The notes under the pieces were generated by a model. It searched no databases. It had not been told where the DNA came from and was given only the letters and a program-made list of their open reading frames with translations. Positions 1 to 6,152 of a stretch of DNA of 6,168 bases are shown piece after piece (positions within the stretch are counted from its first letter, which is position 1; each line of letters begins with the position of its first letter). The stretch comes from Rikenella microfusus. GTDB lineage: Bacteria > Bacteroidota > Bacteroidia > Bacteroidales > SZUA-534. Location: NCBI GenBank assembly GCA_020719105.1, contig DYQV01000153.1, positions 1-6,168 of the forward strand. Direction: 5' to 3'. A program made the position numbers and the translations under genes.

Positions 1-612
1 ATGAAAAGAAATTTTATTTTAATTACACTTGGAGTACTTTTTATTATCAATCATTCAGCAGCTCAGGAATTTAATTCCGGGATTTATGGAGGAATGGTAA
101 TTTCGCAACTCGATGGTGATACCTATTGGGGGTATAACAAAGCCGGTATTGTTGGAGGAGCATTTGTAAACCGATATGTGTCAAAAAAAATGGGCTGGCA
201 ATTAGGCATTCGTTATATTAGCAAAGGTAGCAAACACGCCGACTCAGAAGCCGGGGAATATTATAAGTCGGTGCTTCAATACATTGAGATTCCTGTGACG
301 GCCCGTTATTTTATTCGCAAAAACATTGATTTAGAGGGAGGTTTGGCTCTTGGATACCTTATGAGGTCACTTGAGGATACCGATGGAACAGGGTTACTGG
401 AACCTAAACCCCCGTTCAACAAATTTGAATTAAGCGGGTTGGCGGGTATTAATTACCATTGGACCAAACAGTTTAGTTTCGGGGCTTTTTTCAGCTATTC
501 ACTTACACCGGCCCGGCCCTATACCAGTGGTTATTCAGTTCCTATGTACAGAGGACAATACAACAATGTGATTTATGGAGCATTTTGTTATACTATTTCG
601 TCATGGAAATAA
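1..612 (+). CDS. PorT-like outer-membrane beta-barrel protein
   Basis: This 203-residue protein begins with a Sec signal peptide: K2-R3, a hydrophobic run from about residue 5 to 17, and a likely cleavage near the SAAQ at 19-22. The mature part alternates glycine and aromatic residues as transmembrane beta-strands do, and it ends in an aromatic-rich strand (about 186-202). The pattern fits the Bacteroidota 'outer membrane protein beta-barrel' family (PorT-like, OMP_b-brl_2). Supporting segments are an early strand GIYGGMVIS (27-35), a GWQLGIRYISKG strand (65-76), the characteristic LQYIEIPVTARYF segment (92-104), and paired strands at about 143-168. The length is normal for an 8-strand barrel. 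It should sit in the outer membrane; the family as a whole has no assigned substrate, and PorT itself is a T9SS component, but nothing here shows this is PorT. The ATG is at the first base of the window, so its promoter and any upstream partner cannot be seen. It ends 105 bp before the next gene, which has its own promoter. Confidence 0.85.
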   Translation: MKRNFILITLGVLFIINHSAAQEFNSGIYGGMVISQLDGDTYWGYNKAGIVGGAFVNRYVSKKMGWQLGIRYISKGSKHADSEAGEYYKSVLQYIEIPVTARYFIRKNIDLEGGLALGYLMRSLEDTDGTGLLEPKPPFNKFELSGLAGINYHWTKQFSFGAFFSYSLTPARPYTSGYSVPMYRGQYNNVIYGAFCYTISSWK

Positions 613-678
613 AAGCCTCCTGTTATGGCAAAAAGCTCTAATTATCAAAAGCAGAGATAGAAAGACAGGAAAAAAGCA

Positions 679-686
679 TAATTTTG
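679..686 (+). promoter_or_regulatory. Bacteroidota -7 promoter element
   Basis: TAATTTTG matches the TAnnTTTG -7 consensus of the Bacteroidota primary sigma factor exactly, and it is followed by GCAACC. It lies 31 bp before the ATG at 718, so transcription would start around 691-694 and leave a leader of about 25 nt. I see no good TTG/TTTG -33 element at the expected distance, so the promoter rests on the -7 match. It implies that the transglycosylase-like gene can be transcribed separately from the upstream barrel gene. Confidence 0.55.
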
Positions 687-705
687 CAACCAGAAACAGG
701 AATTT

Positions 706-712
706 AGAGAGG
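706..712 (+). promoter_or_regulatory. Purine-rich ribosome binding site for the 718 start
   Basis: AGAGAGG lies 5 nt before the ATG at 718 and is the only clear Shine-Dalgarno-like sequence in the window. It supports that ATG as the true start, as does the signal peptide that begins there. Confidence 0.5.
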
Positions 713-717
713 AATCA

Positions 718-1977
718 ATGAAAATTAGCAAGCTTTTTTTTGGGATCATTTTGGGTTTGATTTTTCTACCTAAAATTTTACATGCCACGGGCGATGATGC
801 TGCCAATGACATGAAGAAATTGGTTAATTACCACAAAATGAATAAAAAGCAATATGCAACTTACAAAAAACAGCGGGAAGCTCAATTTGTATCGTGGCAA
901 AAAAACCAAATTCCCAAACGGTTTCAAATTCCCATTGAAATGCAAAGCTTCCGCGATGATTACTCTACGAAATATTATGTAATTTATAGCCCGTCGTATA
1001 AAACAGGGGTTGGGTATATACCTTCAAATTTAGTGAGGTATTACGAAGAAGAAGCATGGGCCGCTTATCAAAAAATGGGAGCCGATGCCCCCAGCTTAAG
1101 CATTGTATTAGCGCAACAGTTTACTGAATCGGCTTTTAATCCGCAAGCAATAGGCGACGAAAAAATGAGTATAGGGCTACCTCAGTTGTACCGTAAAACA
1201 GCAAAAATTCTTTACAAAACCGACAGAGAAACCTGGAAGGAATATTTTTATTTTGACAAGAAAGGGAGGCATCATTTTAAGAGCAACCGGGCAATGGTCA
1301 AATTCCCCTTTATTTTTCTTGGAAAAGTTAAAAATTACGATTTTGAACACAAATTTGAAGGGATAAAGAATTACAATGGAGCAGGGGAGGAGGCGATAAA
1401 ATATGCTGAGAAAGTAATGAAACGGAGCTTGTTTTATGAGGAATTATTCGCTCAATACAACAGCATTCCCTTAGATACCAGTCAATTCAAGGAAAATCTC
1501 TATGGTATGATAAATTTAACCTTTATTGCACGGGAAGAAAATCCAATTGACCATGAACTGATGGATCAGATTTTTGCTAACGCGTTGGCTGAATTCTATT
1601 CCGGGTATGTGCGTACCACTTATTTGCAGCATTATCAGATTCCAGCTTATGAAAACCAGCCGATGTTTGTCCAGCAAAAAGAAAATTACTTAATACCTGT
1701 TGATGATAAGGACTATTACCTCATTGTTGAAGATGGCGAAGTGGTGTACAATTATTTTATTAATTCCGAAGAATTATTGAAAACAATTAATCACCCAAAA
1801 AACAAAGAGTATTATCTTTACTATGTGGAGAATAAAAAAAGAGTTCGGATAACAAGTTTTAAATCGGTAGGTAAAAAGCAAGTGTATTCAAACGTAAAAG
1901 CGGGCGACAAAATATTTATTCCACCCGGAACAATAATAAAAACCCCTAAAGCCAATTTGGCTGTTATGATTCGGTAG
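718..1977 (+). CDS. Exported lytic-transglycosylase-like (SLT/lysozyme-fold) protein
   Basis: This 419-residue protein has a Sec signal peptide (K2, K5, hydrophobic core about 7-21, likely cleavage after HA at 22-23). Residues about 100-240 carry the motifs of the SLT family of lytic transglycosylases in the right order: ESAFNP (137-142) with E137 as the candidate catalytic acid, GLPQL (153-157) in place of the usual GLMQL, and YNGAG (219-223) in place of AYNAG. Enzymes of this family cleave peptidoglycan between MurNAc and GlcNAc in the periplasm. The match is by motif only and is divergent: about 60 residues separate the second and third motifs. Residues 240-419 match nothing I recognise. 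A short VKAGDKIFIPPG stretch (393-404) resembles the end of a LysM repeat, but the rest of a LysM is not evident. The start is set by the signal peptide, the ribosome binding site at 706-712 and the promoter at 679-686. The gene converges with the M1 peptidase 8 bp downstream. Catalytic activity is inferred, not shown. Confidence 0.72.
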   Translation: MKISKLFFGIILGLIFLPKILHATGDDAANDMKKLVNYHKMNKKQYATYKKQREAQFVSWQKNQIPKRFQIPIEMQSFRDDYSTKYYVIYSPSYKTGVGYIPSNLVRYYEEEAWAAYQKMGADAPSLSIVLAQQFTESAFNPQAIGDEKMSIGLPQLYRKTAKILYKTDRETWKEYFYFDKKGRHHFKSNRAMVKFPFIFLGKVKNYDFEHKFEGIKNYNGAGEEAIKYAEKVMKRSLFYEELFAQYNSIPLDTSQFKENLYGMINLTFIAREENPIDHELMDQIFANALAEFYSGYVRTTYLQHYQIPAYENQPMFVQQKENYLIPVDDKDYYLIVEDGEVVYNYFINSEELLKTINHPKNKEYYLYYVENKKRVRITSFKSVGKKQVYSNVKAGDKIFIPPGTIIKTPKANLAVMIR

Positions 1978-1985
1978 TCAATTGT

Positions 1986-3923
1986 TTAACGTATAGCTAG
2001 TTTCTTAGTTACCACTCCTTCGGTAGTTTCTATTTTTACGTAATAAATACCATTCGGAATTTTACTTATGTTCACCTCTATTTTTTTTGATTGGTGAGCA
2101 TATTTTTCCCGAAACAATTGTTTTCCCGACACATCAACAATTTCAATACCAATAATAGGAGTGTTTTTCCCCGATTTTATTGTCAGCAAACTATTGGCCG
2201 GGTTGGGAGCAATAGAGATTGTTTTTTCTAGCTCCTCGTTCGGAATACTTACAACAAATGTAGCCGGATGGGGTGCAATAAGGGTATAATCCGGATCGAA
2301 TTCAATACTGGTCACAAAGAAGCCCGGTTTGCAGGTAAAAGATTGGTTATTTTGGGTGTTGTGGAATACCACAAGGCTTTGATTTTCAGCTCCTTTTAAT
2401 AACAAAGGCACTTTCATAGCAAAAAAGGAGATTGAGGAATGGGTCGTTTTTTGAGATATAGTTATGTGAACGGTATCATTCACATCTTGATTCCACGCCA
2501 AACTATACTTAGGATACCCCTGGCCATAATACCAATTGTTGAAATAAGTAGTTAAATTGGTGTCGGCGGCGGCTTCTAAATACTCTTTAACTTGCGTTGC
2601 CGAGGCAAAACCGGCTTTAGTATCATCATGAGTAAGCAAGTTTTTAATTCCGGAAAAAAAAGCAGTATCACCAATTTGATTTCGTAATTGATGAATTATT
2701 AATCCCCCTTTTTGATAGGTTAACGCATAATTAAAAATTCGATTTATGTCAGTGGTGTCTTCAACATAAATACTTCCTGATTTGGCATTGTCTAAAACAT
2801 ATTTCATCCGGCCATTTTTCCAGCTTAAATAATTTTCCGGATGCAGATATTCCTGACACAAGCTTTCGCAAAACACGGCAAACCCTTCGTTAACCCAGAT
2901 GTCGTGCCAATTGGAGCAGGTAACATAATCGCCAAACCACTGGTGCGATAATTCATGGGCAATTAAATCAGGAGAGAACCCTCCCATGAACGACATGGTT
3001 TGATGTTCCATACCGCCGCCCCAGCCAAACTGGGCGTGGCCATATTTTTCTTTGTAAAAAGGATAAGGAATAAACAGGGAACTATATAATTCAATGGCAT
3101 CAACCGTATATTTAGCCATGGGCTCTGCCCATTCCAACGATTCAGGATACACGTAGTTAAGTATCTCAACCGTATCGTTTTGTTCGTTTACTTTTGCATA
3201 ATCGGAAAAGGAGGAATAATTGGTAACCGCTATGGCAACCAAATAAGTAGCAATCGGAAACCGATGTTTCCAATAAGTTAGCTTGCTGTCGCCCGATATT
3301 TTTTCAAAAATCAGTTTTCCGTTTGAACCCACTTTATAAACGGATGGAGTTTTAACATAAATATCAACGGAATCTATTTTATCAGTTAACGTTTGCTTGC
3401 AGGGCCACCAATCTTTAGCACCATAAGGTTCCGATAAGGTCCAAAGAATGGGTGTATTATCGTGCGTGTTGATTTCGAAAGTACCAAATCCGTTCCCTGA
3501 AAGGGGAACACCCTGATAAAAAACGGTTACCGAATCAAGAGTGCCGGTATTAAGCGGTGAAAGCAAATTAATTTTAAGCAACCCGGCTTGGTGGGTGAAT
3601 GATTGTTTATTGTTGTGATATAGAACACTGTCAGCAGTTAATTCATCAATCATATCAAAATGGACGGCAGAAAAATCAGGAGTAAGTGTTTTAAAATAAG
3701 AAGTAATGAAACCTTTGATATATAATTGGGAAGGATCAACCTCCCAATATATCCGGTGGTATATTATATCATAGTCAGCATGATTATTGATTGCTTTAAA
3801 ATTCATTTTTTGAGAAAAGAAACGCTTTTCATTTCGCTGAAGCGTATTAAAGTAGTTATTTTGACCAATCACAACTTGAATTAAAAAGGTAAATGCAAAT
3901 AGGAGTTGGATACGGGCTTTCAT
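1986..3923 (-). CDS. Secreted M1-family metallopeptidase with T9SS type A sorting domain
   Basis: This is a zinc metallopeptidase of the M1 (aminopeptidase N / LTA4 hydrolase) family, 645 residues from the chosen start. Residues 1-21 form a Sec signal peptide ending VIGQ. The N-terminal beta domain includes the family's AKDWWPCKQ segment (169-177). The catalytic domain has GGMEH (303-307, the substrate amino-terminus motif, usually GAMEN or GGMEN), the zinc site HELSH (323-327) with third ligand E346 in WVNEGFA, and candidate transition-state tyrosine Y403 in YQKGG. Residues about 569-645 are a T9SS type A sorting tail: IAPNPANSLLTI near its start, PNGIYYVKI, and the usual KKLAIR end. The tail implies export across the outer membrane and attachment to, or release from, the cell surface. 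All catalytic residues are present, so it is probably active; substrates are unknown. The frame stays open to an ATG at 3977, but that adds 18 non-hydrophobic residues before the signal peptide and overlaps a likely promoter, so 3923 is preferred. Confidence 0.93.
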   Translation of the reverse strand: MKARIQLLFAFTFLIQVVIGQNNYFNTLQRNEKRFFSQKMNFKAINNHADYDIIYHRIYWEVDPSQLYIKGFITSYFKTLTPDFSAVHFDMIDELTADSVLYHNNKQSFTHQAGLLKINLLSPLNTGTLDSVTVFYQGVPLSGNGFGTFEINTHDNTPILWTLSEPYGAKDWWPCKQTLTDKIDSVDIYVKTPSVYKVGSNGKLIFEKISGDSKLTYWKHRFPIATYLVAIAVTNYSSFSDYAKVNEQNDTVEILNYVYPESLEWAEPMAKYTVDAIELYSSLFIPYPFYKEKYGHAQFGWGGGMEHQTMSFMGGFSPDLIAHELSHQWFGDYVTCSNWHDIWVNEGFAVFCESLCQEYLHPENYLSWKNGRMKYVLDNAKSGSIYVEDTTDINRIFNYALTYQKGGLIIHQLRNQIGDTAFFSGIKNLLTHDDTKAGFASATQVKEYLEAAADTNLTTYFNNWYYGQGYPKYSLAWNQDVNDTVHITISQKTTHSSISFFAMKVPLLLKGAENQSLVVFHNTQNNQSFTCKPGFFVTSIEFDPDYTLIAPHPATFVVSIPNEELEKTISIAPNPANSLLTIKSGKNTPIIGIEIVDVSGKQLFREKYAHQSKKIEVNISKIPNGIYYVKIETTEGVVTKKLAIR

Positions 3924-3942
3924 AGCATAAGAATTAGAATCA

Positions 3943-3974
3943 TAAATATAGCAAACATTATAGTTTGGCATCAA
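3943..3974 (-). promoter_or_regulatory. Candidate promoter of the M1 peptidase gene
   Basis: On the minus strand, TATATTTA (3950-3943) matches seven of eight positions of the Bacteroidota -7 consensus TAnnTTTG. A TTG (3974-3972) lies 21 bp further upstream, within the usual -33 spacing. Transcription would begin about 10-15 nt before the ATG at 3923, giving a short leader and excluding the upstream ATG at 3977. The prediction rests on consensus matching in AT-rich DNA, so chance is a real alternative. Confidence 0.35.
3952..3967. repeat. Short inverted repeat CAAAC-N6-GTTTG in the divergent promoter region
   Basis: CAAAC (3952-3956) and GTTTG (3963-3967) are perfect inverted 5-bp arms around a 6-bp ATTATA spacer. 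The repeat lies between the proposed -33 and -7 elements of the M1 gene, where a repressor could bind. Such short arms are easily produced by chance in AT-rich DNA. Confidence 0.25.
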
Positions 3975-4087
3975 CAAAAGGATTAAATTTTATTAACCTT
4001 TTATATATCGCCTAAATCAGAAGAGGAACTGTAATTTTTCGATTATTTTTACTACAATTTTTAAAATCAGTTAAAAAAAAGCAGCAC

Positions 4088-5113
4088 ATGGTTTTTGTAA
4101 CCGGAGGAACGGGATTAGTTGGAGCGCGCCTAATTGTTGATTTAATAGAAAGGGGTGAAGAGGTAATGGCTTTAATCAGGCCGGGAACAACCACCCCTAA
4201 ATTTGAGCAAATGGGAGGTTTTTACACCCACCAGATTCAACAAATAAGTAAAAAGGTACAATGGGTTGAAGGTGACTTGCTTGATATGGAAGGCTTACTG
4301 AGCATTATGCCTCAAAAAGCAAAAGTATATCACTGTGCCGCTTTGGTTTCTTTTAATCCTTCGGATGAAAAAACACTTATTGAAACCAACATGGTTGGAA
4401 CAGCTAATTTGGTAAACACATGCTTGGAAAAAAATGTAGTAAAGCTATGCCATGTAAGCAGCATTGGGGCTCTGGGAGGGAAAATTATTGGTCAGCCGAT
4501 TGATGAAAACACACCCTGGTCAGCATCGGGCAAATCAGCGTATTCAATTAGCAAGTATTATTCTGAATTGGAAATATGGCGGGGAATGGCCGAGGGATTG
4601 CCAGCCGTAATTGTAAATCCGGCGGTAATACTGGGTCCTGGATTGTGGAATCACGGAAGCGCCCAGTTTTTTAAAAGGGCGTATAAAGGACAATTGTTTT
4701 ATACGCTTGGTTCAACAAGTTATGTCGATGTTCGCGATGTAACCCGAGCCATGATTCTTTTAATGGAAAGCCCAATTGAATCGGAACGGTTTGTTTTAGC
4801 TTCCCAAACGCTCAACTACAAGGAATTGTTTGTTCAAATGGCGGAAGCTTTAAATAGTAAATCGCCAAAATATTATGCCAGCAAACAGGTTACATGGGCT
4901 ACTTGGCAAATTTTATGGTTGTGGGAAAAAATATCCGGGAAAGCATCCTCATTTACAAAGAACAATCATCGCAGCGCACATGTAAAAGATAATTATTCAG
5001 GGAAAAAAATCATGGAATTTTTCGATTTTGAATACAAACCGGTTGCTGAAACCATTCAATTTGTTGCTGAAAAATTCAAAAAAGATATCAACTTAGGTAA
5101 AACCCCGACATAG
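4088..5113 (+). CDS. NAD(P)-dependent epimerase/dehydratase (extended SDR family)
   Basis: This 341-residue protein is an extended short-chain dehydrogenase/reductase, expected in the cytoplasm. It opens directly into the Rossmann nucleotide-binding loop TGGTGLVG (5-12, GxxGxxG pattern). Other family marks are EGDLLD (61-66) for the adenine contact, HVSSIGALG (122-130) with the catalytic serine at 124 or 125, the YSISK active-site YxxxK (Y152, K156), NPAVILGPG (177-185) and SYVDVRDVTRA (211-221). The C-terminal part (about 240-335) is the variable substrate-binding region. Overall it resembles the dihydroflavonol-4-reductase / 3-beta-hydroxysteroid-dehydrogenase-like branch, but residues that would fix the substrate cannot be read, so sugar-nucleotide, lipid or other ketone/alcohol substrates all remain open. 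No alternative ATG, GTG or TTG lies in frame upstream before a stop at 4013-4015. The unusually short N-terminus is therefore probably real. There is no Shine-Dalgarno, only an A-rich leader. It diverges from the M1 gene and stands 143 bp from the DUF3108 gene. Confidence 0.9.
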   Translation: MVFVTGGTGLVGARLIVDLIERGEEVMALIRPGTTTPKFEQMGGFYTHQIQQISKKVQWVEGDLLDMEGLLSIMPQKAKVYHCAALVSFNPSDEKTLIETNMVGTANLVNTCLEKNVVKLCHVSSIGALGGKIIGQPIDENTPWSASGKSAYSISKYYSELEIWRGMAEGLPAVIVNPAVILGPGLWNHGSAQFFKRAYKGQLFYTLGSTSYVDVRDVTRAMILLMESPIESERFVLASQTLNYKELFVQMAEALNSKSPKYYASKQVTWATWQILWLWEKISGKASSFTKNNHRSAHVKDNYSGKKIMEFFDFEYKPVAETIQFVAEKFKKDINLGKTPT

Positions 5114-5213
5114 CAATTGTTGTTTTTCACAAATTGAGTGAAACGAAAATTTGTGGAAACTTACAATTGTTCAGGCGATTGAGCAGATTTGTGGTAGCAA
5201 ATTGCTCAATTTG
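5114..5213 (+). repeat. Imperfect duplicated motif array between the SDR and DUF3108 genes
   Basis: Three short blocks occur twice in the same order. CAATTGTT is at 5114-5121 and 5164-5171, ATTGAG at 5133-5138 and 5178-5183, and ATTTGTGG at 5149-5156 and 5187-5194. The separations are 50, 45 and 38 bp, so the second copy is a contracted version of the first. A palindrome-like CAAATTG-CT-CAATTTG (5198-5213) follows, and it contains AGCAAATTGCT (5196-5206), which is perfect around a central A. The array could be a decayed tandem duplication or a set of regulator sites upstream of the DUF3108 gene. Confidence 0.45.
5124..5159 (+). other. 12-bp stem-loop just after the SDR stop codon
   Basis: Bases 5124-5135 pair with 5148-5159 to give a 12-bp stem with one G-U wobble around a 12-nt loop. 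The core arms are CACAAATT and AATTTGTG. The stem starts 11 nt after the SDR stop, where a terminator or 3' mRNA-stabilising hairpin would lie. It is AT-rich and has no T-run after it on either strand, so it does not look like a standard intrinsic terminator. Confidence 0.4.
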
Positions 5214-5256
5214 GGTATAAAAGAGGGAGTGTTTTACAAATTAAAACAGAATTTCA

Positions 5257-6066
5257 TTGAAAGCATTGATATTAGCCATCAGCATTCTATTTTATACTTC
5301 AACAATTAGTAACGCGCAATGCTCGATAACCAATACGGTATTTAATTCGGGCGAGGAAGCCTACTATCAGGTTTATTACCACTTGGGGTTTATTTGGTTA
5401 AATGCGGCAGGGGTTTCTTTTAAAACAGAACCGCTTAGTTACGATGGAAAAAAAGGCTTTCATTTTACTAGTATGGGTAACACGCACCCGAATTATAGCT
5501 GGATATATGAAGTTCGGGATCGTTTTGAATCGAAAGCCGATTCAACCACATTAGCCCCAATCTGGTTTTCGAAAAACACCAGTGAAGGTGGAGTACAAGC
5601 ATACAATAGGTATGTGTTTGACCAAAAATATAGTAAAATATATACTCAAATTAAAAATGGCGATGAACCAATGAAAGCAGACACCCTTTTAATGAAGGGA
5701 TGCGTTTTTGATTTGCTAACAGCTATTTATGCCTGCCGCAATTTAAACTTCGAAAACATGAAAATTAACGATACCAGTCCAATAAATTTGGCTATTGAGG
5801 ATAAAATATACCCCTTGCATTTACGTTATTTGGGAAAAGAGGAAATTTCAACCAATGATTCCAAAAAATACCGATGTCAAAAATTTTCCATTTTACTGGT
5901 CGAAGGAACCATTTTTAATGGAGGTGAGGATATGGTTGTTTGGGTATCGGATGACAAGGCTCGGGTCCCAATTCGGATTGAGGCAAAAATATTGATAGGT
6001 TCCATTGTAGCAAATCTTGAAAACTATAAAGGAAATAAATGGCCAATAACCGCTATCATAAATTAA
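5257..6066 (+). CDS. Exported DUF3108 domain-containing protein, TTG start
   Basis: This 269-residue protein has a Sec signal peptide (K2, hydrophobic core about 4-13, cleavage near SNAQ at 18-21). The mature part matches the DUF3108 family as found in Bacteroidota. Marks are FNSGEEAYYQVYYHLGFIWLNAAGVSF (29-55) at the N-terminus, a beta-rich middle, DLLTAIYACRNL (152-163), and the C-terminal VWVSDDKARVPIRIEAKILIGSI (228-250). The family has no established biochemical role; a periplasmic or envelope location is expected. The cysteine at 22 is not in a proper lipobox because Q21 precedes it, so a lipoprotein is unlikely. The start is TTG: the frame is closed by TAA at 5242-5244, no ATG or GTG lies between, and the next in-frame ATG (5473) would remove the signal peptide and the conserved N-terminus. 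No Shine-Dalgarno is visible. The protein is full length and intact, and the stop is at 6064-6066. Confidence 0.87.
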   Translation: MKALILAISILFYTSTISNAQCSITNTVFNSGEEAYYQVYYHLGFIWLNAAGVSFKTEPLSYDGKKGFHFTSMGNTHPNYSWIYEVRDRFESKADSTTLAPIWFSKNTSEGGVQAYNRYVFDQKYSKIYTQIKNGDEPMKADTLLMKGCVFDLLTAIYACRNLNFENMKINDTSPINLAIEDKIYPLHLRYLGKEEISTNDSKKYRCQKFSILLVEGTIFNGGEDMVVWVSDDKARVPIRIEAKILIGSIVANLENYKGNKWPITAIIN

Positions 6067-6073
6067 GAACAAT

Positions 6074-6096
6074 AGACAACTGATAAGAGGTTGTTT
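6074..6096 (+). terminator. Weak hairpin after the DUF3108 gene
   Basis: ACAAC (6076-6080) pairs with GTTGT (6090-6094), extendable to 8 pairs with two G-U wobbles, around a 7-nt loop. The run of T at 6094-6097 overlaps the 3' arm. It lies 8 nt after the stop and could be a poor intrinsic terminator, but the stem is short and the T-run is only four long. Confidence 0.2.
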
Positions 6097-6152
6097 TGGG
6101 TGTACGAAAAAACTCAGGGCAACCGCATTTAGAAATAAAAACAAAAACAGTC

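Noticed and set aside
393..420. Proline-rich EPKPPF stretch in the barrel protein, considered as a functional insert
   Set aside because: It is a short polar segment between predicted strands, best explained as an extracellular loop.
734..741. Run of eight T in the signal-peptide coding region of the transglycosylase-like gene, considered as a phase-variation tract
   Set aside because: Eight bases is short for slipped-strand control and such runs are common in AT-rich hydrophobic codons (Phe-Phe); the frame is intact.
1894..1932. LysM repeat at the C-terminus of the transglycosylase-like protein
   Set aside because: Only the GDKIFIPPG-like end is visible; the preceding helices and spacing of a LysM are not evident, so no domain is called.
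2963..3169. 68-residue minus-strand open frame inside the M1 gene
   Set aside because: It is an alternate frame across the catalytic domain coding region, with no recognisable motif or start signal; the M1 frame explains the DNA.
4073..4080. Run of eight A before the SDR start, considered as a slippage or regulatory tract
   Set aside because: A-rich leaders are normal for translation starts in Bacteroidota, and the run is too short to argue for more.
4012..4194. 60-residue minus-strand open frame over the SDR start
   Set aside because: It is antisense to the Rossmann-loop coding region and has no family features; the plus-strand SDR is certain.
5795..5995. 66-residue plus-strand open frame inside the DUF3108 gene
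   Set aside because: It is an out-of-frame shadow of the conserved DUF3108 C-terminal region.
5893..6144. 83-residue minus-strand open frame over the end of the DUF3108 gene
   Set aside because: It has a hydrophobic start but is mostly antisense to conserved coding sequence, and no promoter or ribosome binding site is evident.
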